From assembly GCF_001746365.1 (NCBI RefSeq), contig NZ_MJAJ01000059.1:1-55126 (forward strand): a DNA stretch of 55,126 nt, read 5' to 3'. Below are positions 1-8,753 of this stretch, in pieces; within the stretch, counting starts at the first letter, position 1; the number at the start of each line of letters is the position of its first letter. Position numbers and translations under genes: made by a program. Source of the DNA: Streptomyces sp. LUP30. Lineage in GTDB: Bacteria > Actinomycetota > Actinomycetes > Streptomycetales > Streptomycetaceae. The notes beneath the pieces are model-generated. The model did not search any database. It had not been told where the DNA came from and saw nothing but the letters and a program-made list of their open reading frames with translations.

Positions 1-542
1 CCGGCGTCCGCTCCGGGTCCGGCGGTGGCCGGGGCGCGGCCGGGACGGTGCGGGAGCGGGGCGTGTCAGGCGCCGCTCCGGTGGGCGGCGGACGGGCGCG
101 CGCCCGAGCCGACTCCGATGCGGGCCTGCGGCGCGGCGCGATCACGGTGGGCGTGTGCGCGGCGGCCCTGGTCGGTTTCGCCTGCGCGCTCCTGCTCCCG
201 GGCCGGGGCGGCGAGGCCGCCGCGGAGACGGTCCCGCCGACGGCCGCGGCTCCTCCGTCCGCCGCCCCCTCCGCCTCGGCGGCCGAGTCCGCCGACCCCG
301 ACGGGGCCGGCACCCTGCGCGAGGGGGACAGCGGTCCGGAGGTGATCGACCTCCAGCGGCGGCTGCTGCGCATCCCGAACGTGTACGACGGCGGCTCCAC
401 CAGCGGCCGTTACGACACCGTTCTCACCGAGGCCGTGGCGCGTTTCCAGCTCTGGTACGGCATCCGCGGCGACGAGAAGGGCGTCTACGGGGACGACACC
501 CGTCGCGACCTGGAGGCACGCACCGCCTCGCACGCCGGATGA
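1..542 (+). CDS. membrane-anchored peptidoglycan-binding-domain protein (5' end probably outside window)
   Basis: The frame is open to the left edge, so the true start may lie upstream; an internal GTG at 48 would give 164 residues. Counting from that GTG, a basic stretch is followed by one hydrophobic segment at about 31-52, then an Ala/Pro/Ser-rich linker to about 90. The last 70 residues look like a peptidoglycan-binding_1 domain, with the GDSGPEV-DLQRRL opening, a VARFQ helix and a GDDT turn. Known of the family: these domains bind cell-wall peptidoglycan. Inference: a single-pass protein with its C-terminus in the wall. It converges with the phosphatase gene that follows, and no clear terminator is visible between them. 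Confidence 0.75.
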   Translation, partial: GVRSGSGGGRGAAGTVRERGVSGAAPVGGGRARARADSDAGLRRGAITVGVCAAALVGFACALLLPGRGGEAAAETVPPTAAAPPSAAPSASAAESADPDGAGTLREGDSGPEVIDLQRRLLRIPNVYDGGSTSGRYDTVLTEAVARFQLWYGIRGDEKGVYGDDTRRDLEARTASHAG

Positions 543-685
543 CCGCAGTCCGCCGGTCGCGCGAGGGCGCGGGCACGTAGGGAACGGTTCGGCGGCCGGG
601 ACGACGGCCACGGCGGTCGGCACGGCGAAGTGCCCGGAGGGGCGCGGCCCGGTGGTCCCGGGGCGCCGGACCGGCCGGGCGGGGC

Positions 686-3085
686 CTACCGCTCGCCGTC
701 GAGGGGGACCTGGATGTCGCACACGCAGACGTCGTCGCGGCCATCGGGGTCCAGCAGCGCGCCGATCAGCTGGTCCAGCGGGGCCGGGGCCGCAGCGCCG
801 TTCCGCCCGGCGGCGGCGAGCCGTTCCAGGCCCCGGTCGATGCTCTCCGCGGGCCGCTCCACCAGGCCGTCGGTGTAGAGCAGCAGCCGGTCGCCGGGTT
901 CCAGGTCGATCTGTGCCTCCTCGTAGCGGGGCCCGTCGGTCGCCCCGAGCAGCATCCCGAAGGGCCGCTCGAGGTAGCGCGCCTCGCCGTCGCGCACCAG
1001 CAGCGGCGGCGGGTGCCCGGCCTGCGCCCACACCAGCCGGTGCTCGCGCGGGCTGTAGCGGGCCATGACCATGGTCGCCGAGCCGTGCGGGTCGCGGGAG
1101 TGCAGCAGCAGGGCGTTCAGCCGCGAGAGCGCCCCGGTCAGCGAGGACCCGGTGATGATCATGCCCTTGGCGGTGAAGCGCAGCAGGGCCATCGCGGCGA
1201 CGGCGCCCATCCCGTGTCCGGCCACGTCGCCCACCACGAACAGCGCGTCGCCGTCGGGCAGTTCGATGGCGCTGAACCAGTCGCCGCCGACGTTGAGGCC
1301 CGCCTGCGCCGGCTGGTAGGCGATGTCCACGCGCAGTCCGGCCAGCTGGACGGGCTGCTGGGGCAGGGGCAGCAGCGCGTCCTGCAGCCGGGCGGCCACG
1401 GTGCGTTCGGCCTGGAGCACCCCGTGCTGGGTGAGCATCGCCCGCTCGCTTGCGACCAGCGCGAGTTCGGCGTTGCGCTGAGCCGTGAGGTCCTGCACGA
1501 AGCCGTGCACCTCGACGGGCGCGCCCTGGGCGTCCGGCATGGCCTCGGCGACCATCCGCAGATGGCGGATGCCGTTCGGGGTGCCGGTGCGGAACGACAC
1601 GTCACAGGGCCGGCCCCGGCGCACCAGCTCGCCGACGGCCCGGGCCAGCGCGGGCACGTCCTCGGACAGGCCGAGGCGGGGGAGCGCATGCAGCGGGACG
1701 ACGCCCTGGGCCGGGTCGCGCTCGAAGATGGCGAAGACCTGGGAGGACCAGTTGCCCTCGCCGGTGGCCAGGTTCCAGGTCGCCCAGCCCAGGTTGCCCA
1801 GCCGTTGTACGTCGGCCAGTCGCTGTTCCTGCCGGTCCGAGGGGTCGTGCCGCACCCAGCTGACGATCAGGCCCTCACCGAGTCGCGCCGCCCGCGCCGT
1901 GTAGGTGGAGAGCTCGCTGGAACCGGCCACCAGCTGCTGCCGGGCGAACGGCTCGCTCTCGTAAGGTTCCTCGCCGCTCAGCGCCTGCAGGCATCCCTCC
2001 CACAACGGCTCGTCGGCGACCTCCGGCCAGCACTCCAGGAAGCGCAGGCCGACCAGGTCGCGCCCGCTGCGGCCCCGGGCGTCGAAGGCCCCGCCGGTCG
2101 CGGCGTCGACGCGGAAGTCCTCCACGCGCCCTCCGTCGGAGGCCAGCGGGGCGAGCAGCACCGCGGCGACGGGGAGCCGGTCGAACACCGTCTGCACGGC
2201 GTCGGCGACGGCGCCGAGGGCCGGCGCCTTGCGGGCCACGACGGTGCGCAGCGGGCCCGCGCACAGCTGGGCGACGGCCAGCAGGTGCTCCCGGACCCGG
2301 GAGGTGAAGGGGCCCGAAGACCGGCGCAGGATGCCGAGCGCGACGTCGGCGGCGCCGCCGGTCGTCACCGGCAGCCAGGCCCTCGACTGCCAGCGGTGCG
2401 ACTCTTCCCCGATCAGCAGGTACTGCTCGGCGTCCTTGACCGGGTCCTCCAGCCAGCGCGGCTCGTCGGCGCGCAGGGAGTCCAGCGCGGCGATGCCGCT
2501 CAAGGGCGGCACCCGGCTCCACTGGTCGGCCACGGTGGCGTCGACACCGGCGTGCGCGAGGAGCTCCAGCCCGCCGCCGGGCGTGCGGACGTAGATCATC
2601 ACGGCGTCCGCGCCCACGTCCGGGGCGAGATGGTCCAGCAGCCGGTGGGCGAGATCCTGCGGGGTGCCGACCCGGACCAGGGCGCGGCTCAGGCGGCCCA
2701 GCGCCGTGGCGTCGACCTCCTCGGCGAAGGGCGTCGGCGCGGGGCCCGGCGCGGGGGCGCGGTCCGGAGCGGGGGCCGGCGCCGTGGGTTCGGCGTCGGT
2801 CGCGCCGGCGAGGGCGCCCAGGGCGATCCAGCACTCCTCCAGGAGCGTGCGGCGGGCCGCCTTCGCCCGCCGACGCAGCTCCTCCTGGGCGGCGTCCGGC
2901 GAACAGCCGCGTTGCGCCATCAGCGCGCCCTTGGCCCGCTCCAGCACGGCCGAGGTGGCCGCCAGTTCCTGCAGGCGGTCCAGCTCCGCGCGCTGGCGTG
3001 CCACCACCCGGGTCAGCGCGGCCATGTCGGGCACCCCACCGGACTCCGGGGGCGGGGCGGGTTCGCTCGTCACGCCCCTGAGCAT
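686..3085 (-). CDS. ANTAR-GAF-PAS-PP2C (SpoIIE-type) sensor phosphatase
   Basis: This 799-residue cytoplasmic protein opens with an ANTAR-like helical region (about 20-95, with ERAKGALMAQRG), then a GAF-like sensor domain (about 130-290), one or two PAS-like regions (about 295-545) and a C-terminal PP2C/SpoIIE phosphatase domain (about 575-795). The phosphatase shows GGDWFSAIEL, VVGDVAGHGMGA and YTDGLVERP, the metal-binding motifs of the RsbU/SpoIIE family. Known of the family: these dephosphorylate anti-anti-sigma factors in partner-switching cascades. No such partner lies in the window, so the target is unknown. The ATG at 3085 lacks a good ribosome site; an ATG at residue 21 (3025) is a plausible alternative and still keeps the ANTAR domain. 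Confidence 0.9.
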   Translation of the reverse strand: MLRGVTSEPAPPPESGGVPDMAALTRVVARQRAELDRLQELAATSAVLERAKGALMAQRGCSPDAAQEELRRRAKAARRTLLEECWIALGALAGATDAEPTAPAPAPDRAPAPGPAPTPFAEEVDATALGRLSRALVRVGTPQDLAHRLLDHLAPDVGADAVMIYVRTPGGGLELLAHAGVDATVADQWSRVPPLSGIAALDSLRADEPRWLEDPVKDAEQYLLIGEESHRWQSRAWLPVTTGGAADVALGILRRSSGPFTSRVREHLLAVAQLCAGPLRTVVARKAPALGAVADAVQTVFDRLPVAAVLLAPLASDGGRVEDFRVDAATGGAFDARGRSGRDLVGLRFLECWPEVADEPLWEGCLQALSGEEPYESEPFARQQLVAGSSELSTYTARAARLGEGLIVSWVRHDPSDRQEQRLADVQRLGNLGWATWNLATGEGNWSSQVFAIFERDPAQGVVPLHALPRLGLSEDVPALARAVGELVRRGRPCDVSFRTGTPNGIRHLRMVAEAMPDAQGAPVEVHGFVQDLTAQRNAELALVASERAMLTQHGVLQAERTVAARLQDALLPLPQQPVQLAGLRVDIAYQPAQAGLNVGGDWFSAIELPDGDALFVVGDVAGHGMGAVAAMALLRFTAKGMIITGSSLTGALSRLNALLLHSRDPHGSATMVMARYSPREHRLVWAQAGHPPPLLVRDGEARYLERPFGMLLGATDGPRYEEAQIDLEPGDRLLLYTDGLVERPAESIDRGLERLAAAGRNGAAAPAPLDQLIGALLDPDGRDDVCVCDIQVPLDGER

Positions 3086-3173
3086 GGCACACGGACGTGG
3101 ATTCGATCGCGGTCTTGCGGCAAGGCCCCCGCCGGGAGCGACGTGCCCCCGCCGGGGGGACGGTCCGCCCTGC

Positions 3174-3545
3174 TCAGCGGCCGTTCTGGTCCACCAGGGC
3201 CTGGGTGACGGCGCGCACGCTGCGGGCGATGTGCTGCAACTGCATCACCTCGGCGGCGTACATCTTGATGGTGTGTTCGATCACCGACTCGGGCATTCCC
3301 AGCCGGGGCAGGTCGGCGCGTGCCGTCTGCAGAGCGGTGCGGGCCACCCGGACCTCGTTCTGGACCTGGATCTGCGCATGGCGGGCGAGCAGCACCGGGT
3401 GGCGCAGCAGCGCGGGGTAGCTCGCGTAACGCGCGGGCACCAGCTCGCGCAGCCACTTGGCCGCCGAGCGTTCCCAGTCGTAGCTGCCGGGGGTCTTCAC
3501 CTGGCACGGCCAGTCCGAGCCGATGCGCGTCGTCGTCAGGGTCAT
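3174..3545 (-). CDS. conserved hypothetical protein, 123 aa
   Basis: I do not recognise a characterised family. The protein is mostly helical, without signal peptide or membrane segment. It has a Trp/Tyr-containing N-terminal part (DWPCQV, SYDWERSAAKWLREL) and a C-terminal helix rich in Val and Gln. I chose the ATG at 3545 because GGAAG lies 8 bases upstream; the ATG at 3551 would be too close to it, and the longer open frame to 3869 crosses an AT-rich, promoter-like region. The 320-base upstream region carries a perfect palindrome, which suggests regulated expression. A small GC hairpin at about 3146-3158 follows the stop. Confidence 0.65.
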   Translation of the reverse strand: MTLTTTRIGSDWPCQVKTPGSYDWERSAAKWLRELVPARYASYPALLRHPVLLARHAQIQVQNEVRVARTALQTARADLPRLGMPESVIEHTIKMYAAEVMQLQHIARSVRAVTQALVDQNGR

Positions 3546-3865
3546 GATCATCGCTTCCGGGTGTGTGGCGTCGTGACGGTGGTCCGACGGTTCGAGGCGG
3601 CCCCGGTCCAGGGGAAGACCGGGGCCGCCGCGGGCGCTCGCGCAAGCGATGCCCCGAACACCCTGGGCGCCGACGCGGGTAGGGGACGGCGGCTTTCGGG
3701 TGCCCGTACAGGAGCCCTTGGCGGGCGGGTGCGGCCGTGAGCAGTATTTATATATGCCGTCTTGTTTGCAAGACGTATGAAAACATTCATGCGCGAAATG
3801 CCCGCACTGATCCCTTTGGTGCTTTTCCTCGGAGGGGGGTGGAGCAGGACGGTCCGGACGATCGG
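3546..3865. other. intergenic region with AT-rich promoter-like block
   Basis: No credible gene is visible here. The stretch around 3744-3790 is strikingly AT-rich for this genome. It contains a TATTTATATATG run next to a perfect 7-base inverted repeat, described separately. Read on the minus strand this gives possible TTGCAA and TATAAA/TAAATA elements for the gene starting at 3545, implying a leader of nearly 190 bases. Confidence 0.5.
3758..3775. promoter_or_regulatory. palindromic operator candidate CGTCTTG-N4-CAAGACG
   Basis: The arms at 3758-3764 and 3769-3775 are perfect reverse complements around the spacer TTTG. The site sits in the AT-rich block and would cover the -35 region of a minus-strand promoter for the 123-residue protein gene. 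The binding protein is unknown; the RpiR regulator encoded just upstream is one candidate. Confidence 0.5.
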
Positions 3866-4789
3866 TCATTCCCTGAGGAAGAACTGGTGCTGCTCGGCGA
3901 TCTGCTCGTACTCCTCCAGCCGGGCCTGGGTGCGCTCCGGGCCCGCGTCCGACATGGCCTGGAGCAGTGCAGCGGCCATCACGCCGGGTGCGGCATAGGA
4001 GTCGAAGACCAGTCGGGACCCGGTCCCGGAGGCGAACGTGGCGTCGGCCTCGTCGGCCACCGGCCCCAGCGCCAGGTCGGTGATCAGCGCGACCTTGAGA
4101 CCGGCGCTGCGGGCGACCCGTACGGCCGTCAGCGTCTCCTGCGCGTGCCGGGGCATCGAGAACGCCAGCACCCAGGTCCCGCCCGCCTCCCGGGACTGCA
4201 GCAGCGCGTCGTAGGCGACGCTGCCGCCCCGGGTCACCAGCCGGACGTCCGGGTGGACCCGGCGGGCCGCGTAGGCGAAGTACTCGGCGAGCGAGGCGGA
4301 GATGCGCAGCCCCAGGATGGTCAGTGGCGTCGACCGGGACAACTGGCGGCCCACGTCGATCACCCGGTCCGGGTCGGCGAAGTCGCGCCGCAGGTTCTCC
4401 AGGTTCTCGATCTCGGCGTCGACGGCCGCCTGGAGCTCGTTGCTCCGGTTCTCCTCGGCCGCCGCCGGGCCGCCGGCCAGGGCGCCCAGTGCGATCGACT
4501 GGAGCTTCTCCCGCAGCGCGGGGTACCCGCTGAAACCCACCGCCGCGGCGAACCGGGTCACCGAGGGCTGGCTGACGCCGACCCGTTCCGCGAGGTCGGT
4601 GATCGACAGGAACGCCGCCTCGGTGATGTTCTCGATCAGGTACTGGGCGATCCGCCGTTGTCCCGGAGACAGCCGGGGGCCGTCGAAGAGGGCCCTGAGC
4701 CGGGAGGTCGGGGACACCTCCGTCTCCGGACCGGTTCTGCCCGAGGTGATCGCTGACGCCTGTGCGCGTGCCTGCTGCGGCGATGGCAC
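3866..4789 (-). CDS. MurR/RpiR-family transcriptional regulator with SIS domain
   Basis: This 307-residue regulator has an N-terminal RpiR-type helix-turn-helix (about 25-100; ITDLAERVGVSQPSVTRFAAAVG is the recognition part) and a C-terminal SIS sugar-phosphate-binding fold (about 115-250). Known of the family: RpiR proteins control sugar and amino-sugar catabolism, sensing phosphosugars through SIS. I chose the GTG at 4789 because an excellent AAAGGAGG ribosome site lies 7 bases upstream; an ATG at 4825 in the same frame has almost no such site. Neighbours do not reveal its regulon directly, but several sugar genes follow within 20 kb. Confidence 0.88.
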   Translation of the reverse strand: MPSPQQARAQASAITSGRTGPETEVSPTSRLRALFDGPRLSPGQRRIAQYLIENITEAAFLSITDLAERVGVSQPSVTRFAAAVGFSGYPALREKLQSIALGALAGGPAAAEENRSNELQAAVDAEIENLENLRRDFADPDRVIDVGRQLSRSTPLTILGLRISASLAEYFAYAARRVHPDVRLVTRGGSVAYDALLQSREAGGTWVLAFSMPRHAQETLTAVRVARSAGLKVALITDLALGPVADEADATFASGTGSRLVFDSYAAPGVMAAALLQAMSDAGPERTQARLEEYEQIAEQHQFFLRE

Positions 4790-4889
4790 CGGTGCGCCTC
4801 CTTTGTCGTCCACGAGGCTCAACATAGCTCAGCGGCCAGGCCCGGCATGGAGGACGAACTCGGCCCTCTGCACCCCCGCTGATCGTGGT

Positions 4890-6548
4890 TTACCGCCGGT
4901 ACAGCGTGATCGAGTGTCCGACCTCGTCGACCGGCCTGCTGGAGCGCAGCAGCGCCGCCAGCCGGCCCCGCGCCGTGGCGGCCGCGGAGTCCGACACGAC
5001 CAGCAGCCCGTGCACCTCGGGCTCGGGCGCCCGCCGCGGATCGGAGGCCTCGATGCCGTAACGGGCGGGCAACCCGCTGCCCTTGTACACGAGCCACACC
5101 CGCTCGCCCGGGTACCGCTCGTGCAGCCGGTCCGCCAGCCGGCCCAGGTCCTGGCCCCAGTCCACGTTGGAGTCGTGCAGCCGCAGATGCGTCTTCGCCG
5201 GCCCGCCGAACGCCTCGTTGGAGTACGGCAGGTAGTAGGGGAACGTCCGCAGCGAGCTGACGGCGACGAAGGCGACCAGCGCCGCCGTCACCAGCGGCGT
5301 CCACCGCCGTCGCACCGTCAGGAGACAGCCCGCGGCCACGGCGAGGAACATCGGCAGGAACACGGCGTACCGGGTGCCCAGATCCCGGGAGCCGGACATG
5401 GCCGCCGCCAGCAGCACGGCGGACGGGACCAGCACGTACGGCGCGGCGGGCCGCAGCCGCCGCACCGCGACCATCGCGACCGCACCCGCCGCCCACAGGG
5501 CGAGCATCCCCAGCGGGGTCTTCACGACCAGCGCGACCGGCAGGTAGTACCAGCGTGCCCCGGAGTACTCGTGCCCGAGGAGGAAGCCCTGCCAGGCCTG
5601 GTTCTCCAGGCCGAACTGGATCCGCATGCCGTCGCGGTACGCCTCCGGGAACGGCAGCGCCCGCACGACGAGCCCGCGAAGGCCGTGCACCACGGGCACA
5701 TGGGTCGCGTGCGGGTCCCAGCGCAGCCGTGGATCCACGACGAGGTAGGCCGCCCAGACGACGGCCACCGCGGCCCCCGCCACGACCCCCGCCCCCAGCA
5801 GGGCCCTGCGGACCTCGCGCGGTCGGCGGGCCCACACCGACAGCGCCGCCAGGGCCGCCAGCACGGGCACCGCGGGCAGCGTGCTCATCTTCGTGGCGAG
5901 CGCAGCGCCCAGCGCGACACCTGCCGCCGGCAGGTACAGACGCGCTCTGCCGTGCCGGGCACGCCACAGCAGCCACGCCGACGTCAGCAGGAAACCCGCG
6001 GCGGGCACGTCCAGCGTGGCCAGCGAGCCGTGGGCGACGACGTCGGGGGACAGGGCGTACAGGGCGAGCGCCGTCAGCGCCGCGCCGGGGCCGGCCAGAT
6101 CGCGGGCGAAGGCGAACACCACCAGGCCGAACAACAGCGTCATCGCGATCACCGGCAGTCTGGCCCACAGCATCAGCCGCCAGGGGTCGTTGCCGGACTC
6201 GTACAGCAGATGCCGGCCCGCGTCCTCCTGCGCGCCCGCGAAGGGGGCGCCGACGTGCGGGTCGGCGAAGGCGACGCCGACGGCGACGACGAGCTTGCCG
6301 AGCGGCGGATGCTCCGGGTTGTGGCGCACCCGGTGCTCGTGCAGGTACTCGGCCGCGGTGGCCACGTACACCGGTTCGTCGATGGTCGGCGTCTGCTCCA
6401 CCGCGGCGGTGATCATCGCGAAGGCCATCTGAGTGAGCAGGACGACCGCCAGGAACGGGACGAGCAACCGTCGGCGGCCCGTCGGCGCGGGCGGCTCCGC
6501 CCCCGCGTCGTGCGTGTTCTCCAGGTCCGCATGCAGTGCGCGCGCCAT
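4890..6548 (-). CDS. GT39-type membrane glycosyltransferase (phospholipid-carrier-dependent)
   Basis: The 552-residue polytopic protein has about ten to twelve hydrophobic segments. Near its N-terminus it carries the acidic pair in TPTIDEPVYVA and the HNPEHPPLGK loop, both typical of the GT39/ArnT/PMT fold. Known of the family: these enzymes move a sugar from a polyprenyl phosphate to protein or lipid outside the membrane. The soluble C-terminal part (NVDWGQDLGRLAD and after) resembles actinobacterial members. A GTG at 6635 would extend it by 29 unconvincing residues, so I prefer the ATG at 6548, though its ribosome site is only moderate. It follows the PAP2 gene on the same strand and is probably co-transcribed. 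Acceptor and donor are unknown. Confidence 0.82.
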   Translation of the reverse strand: MARALHADLENTHDAGAEPPAPTGRRRLLVPFLAVVLLTQMAFAMITAAVEQTPTIDEPVYVATAAEYLHEHRVRHNPEHPPLGKLVVAVGVAFADPHVGAPFAGAQEDAGRHLLYESGNDPWRLMLWARLPVIAMTLLFGLVVFAFARDLAGPGAALTALALYALSPDVVAHGSLATLDVPAAGFLLTSAWLLWRARHGRARLYLPAAGVALGAALATKMSTLPAVPVLAALAALSVWARRPREVRRALLGAGVVAGAAVAVVWAAYLVVDPRLRWDPHATHVPVVHGLRGLVVRALPFPEAYRDGMRIQFGLENQAWQGFLLGHEYSGARWYYLPVALVVKTPLGMLALWAAGAVAMVAVRRLRPAAPYVLVPSAVLLAAAMSGSRDLGTRYAVFLPMFLAVAAGCLLTVRRRWTPLVTAALVAFVAVSSLRTFPYYLPYSNEAFGGPAKTHLRLHDSNVDWGQDLGRLADRLHERYPGERVWLVYKGSGLPARYGIEASDPRRAPEPEVHGLLVVSDSAAATARGRLAALLRSSRPVDEVGHSITLYRR

Positions 6549-6643
6549 CGTCCGCCCTGCGGTCGCACCGCCGGACCGTGGCGGGAGCCGAGGCACGGGG
6601 GCCACCGGGGCCCGCCGCGCGTCGGCTCCCGCCACGCAGGGCG

Positions 6644-8560
6644 TTACCGCTTCAGAAGTCGTACCGACAGACCGTCCGCCGTGTACACGGGTACGGCCCG
6701 CAGACGGTCGGAGTTCAGCTCAACACGGTCGAACTGCCCGCGCAACGCCGATGCGCCGATCACCGGGACGAGCGTCCCCGCCGCCGGCGGCCGCTCGTCG
6801 TCCAGGCGCAGCGACAGCACCGAGCCCCGGTCGAGCCGGACCCGCCCGGACACCGTGAGGACGGGTCCGTGGTGGCCGCGCAGCGTCACCTCCAGCACCG
6901 CGCCGGCCCCCTGTGCCCACGCGCCGCGCACCCGCACCGGCGCGTCCGCGCGCAGCCGGCCGCCGGTCAGCCGCACGTCGCCCTGGCCGAGGGCGTTCGG
7001 GTGCCCGGCGACGAGCACGCCCGCCTCCAGCACGGTGCCGCCGTGGTAGCGGTTGTGGCCGCTCAGGGTGAGCGTGCCGGTCCCGCGCTTGGTCAGGCCG
7101 CCCTCGCCCTCGATGTCGTTGCGCCAGGCGTCGGCCGCGTGGAAGCCGCCCTTGGCCGCGTCCAGGGTGACCGTGACGTCGCAGTCGAAGGCGCCGTAGC
7201 CGTCCGCCGCCGCGAACAGGTTGAGCCGGCCCCACTGCTCGAAGCCGTCCAGCAGGACGTAGCCGGAGGGCAGGGCGGTCGTGCGCAGCACGTCGCGGCG
7301 CTGGGCCCCGCTGAGGTACGGCTGCCGCGTCTCCAGCAGCACCTCGGCGCCCTTGGGCACGGTCAGGGGCTCCTTGCGTCCCTCCCGGGGCAGGACGTAG
7401 GTCAGCCGGGGCCCGACGGCGCGGGCGTTGGCCTCGCGGTCGGCGTACTCGTCCGAAGCGTCGGAGTGCGCGTAGGCGAACAGGGTGTCCGGGGTCGTGC
7501 CGGTCTTCTGGGTGAAGTAGGCCAGGGCCTGGGCGCGGGCGGCCGCCTTGAGCTCGGCGTTGGCCGGGTCGGCGAGCGTGGCGGCGGCCAGTGCGGTGGC
7601 CATGATGCGGCCGCCGACGACGTCGACGGTGGAGTGCATGCCGGAGACGATCCGGGTGTGGGCGAGCTGCAGGGCGCGCGTGACCAGCTCCTGGAACCGC
7701 TCGGGGACGGCGTACGCGTACGCCAGCGACGCCAGGTGGAAGGCGTTGGTGTGCCCGCTCGGGAAGCCGCCGTCGTCGGTGGGGGAGGCGCTGCGCTGGC
7801 GCAGCAGCTGCGGGACCACGACGACCTCGGAGTCGTAGACCGGGAAGCCGAGCGCGTCGGTCTTCCCGGTGTCGACGACCTGGCTGTTCTCGTTCATGCG
7901 CCACGGCCGCGGGTACTGGTAGGCGTACTTGCTCGGGTTGCCCGAGGCGTAGTTGCCGCGCACGGTGTCCACCAGCTTGGCGACCAGGCCGAGATCGGAG
8001 GTGTACGAGCCGGCGCCGAGCGTGGAGCCGGCGGGCGCGTCGGCGGGCACGGCGTCGTCGATCTTGGTGGCGGGGATGCCGTCCGGGGCGGCGGTGATCG
8101 ACGTGACCGCCTTGGCCCCGGCCTTGTACAGATCCGCCAGCGGGCCCAGTCCGGCGATCGTCGAGTAGCTCTGGTGCTGGCGGTCGTAGACGAACGCCTC
8201 CTTGCCCTGCGCCTCCGTGCGGGCCCGCGTGATCGCTATGCAGTAGCGCATGTTGGCGCGCAGGATGTCGGGCCGCAGGGGCGTGCCCGTGTTCCAGGCG
8301 GAGCCCGTCTTCCACACCTTGGCGAACCCGCCGAGGGCGCGCACCACGGCGTTCGTCCCGGGCGTCAGGTTGGTCGGCAGGTTCGTCTTGTAGTCGTCGA
8401 CGAACGCGAGCGCGGCCGTGGCGGCCTTGGCGTCGGCGGCGCCCAGCCACGACACCAGCGTCGGGGCGGCGACCAGGGCCGCCGAGCCTCCGAGGGAGGT
8501 CTTCAGAAAGCGCCTGCGGTTCACGGCCGAGGGGGTGGGGAGCCCGGCGGAGGACGGCAT
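6644..8560 (-). CDS. Tat-exported PAP2-family phosphatase with autotransporter-type beta-repeat C-terminus
   Basis: The 638-residue product begins with a twin-arginine signal (NRRRFLKTSLGG, hydrophobic core, cleavage near ADAKAA). The first two thirds carry PAP2 acid-phosphatase features: a KYAYQYPRP motif, GGFPSGHT and an RIVSGMHSTVDVVGG motif supplying the second catalytic His and Asp. The last third contains GGLTKRGTGTLTLSGHNRY-GGT-LEAG, the signature of autotransporter-associated beta-strand repeats. Known of PAP2: these hydrolyse phosphomonoesters or polyprenyl phosphates. Inference: a secreted phosphatase with a beta-helical C-terminus. I chose the ATG at 8560, which has AGAGAGG 7 bases upstream; the ATG at 8617 has none. 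The pairing with GT39 suggests extracellular polyprenyl-phosphate or glycan chemistry. Confidence 0.88.
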   Translation of the reverse strand: MPSSAGLPTPSAVNRRRFLKTSLGGSAALVAAPTLVSWLGAADAKAATAALAFVDDYKTNLPTNLTPGTNAVVRALGGFAKVWKTGSAWNTGTPLRPDILRANMRYCIAITRARTEAQGKEAFVYDRQHQSYSTIAGLGPLADLYKAGAKAVTSITAAPDGIPATKIDDAVPADAPAGSTLGAGSYTSDLGLVAKLVDTVRGNYASGNPSKYAYQYPRPWRMNENSQVVDTGKTDALGFPVYDSEVVVVPQLLRQRSASPTDDGGFPSGHTNAFHLASLAYAYAVPERFQELVTRALQLAHTRIVSGMHSTVDVVGGRIMATALAAATLADPANAELKAAARAQALAYFTQKTGTTPDTLFAYAHSDASDEYADREANARAVGPRLTYVLPREGRKEPLTVPKGAEVLLETRQPYLSGAQRRDVLRTTALPSGYVLLDGFEQWGRLNLFAAADGYGAFDCDVTVTLDAAKGGFHAADAWRNDIEGEGGLTKRGTGTLTLSGHNRYHGGTVLEAGVLVAGHPNALGQGDVRLTGGRLRADAPVRVRGAWAQGAGAVLEVTLRGHHGPVLTVSGRVRLDRGSVLSLRLDDERPPAAGTLVPVIGASALRGQFDRVELNSDRLRAVPVYTADGLSVRLLKR

Positions 8561-8753
8561 GGATGTGCCTCTCTTGAGTTCTGCGGCCGTGAGGCCAGAG
8601 GGAAGAGGTGCGATCATGTTCGACTCGTCGGACCGGTGACGACCGGCGAGCCGGATGACGCGTCTGAGCGAAGATCTACGGCCGGGTCGTGTCGCTTCCG
8701 CGATGACCCGGCGACCGGTGCGTGTCGCCGAGGTGAACGTGGGATCCGGCGGC

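Noticed and set aside
1013..3208. 731-residue open frame antisense to the sensor phosphatase
   Set aside because: It is a GC-bias shadow of the phosphatase gene; composition is His/Gln/Arg-rich without domains, while the opposite strand has clear catalytic motifs.
4302..7049. 915-residue plus-strand open frame
   Set aside because: It spans three well-supported minus-strand genes and the gaps between them; the translation is not protein-like.
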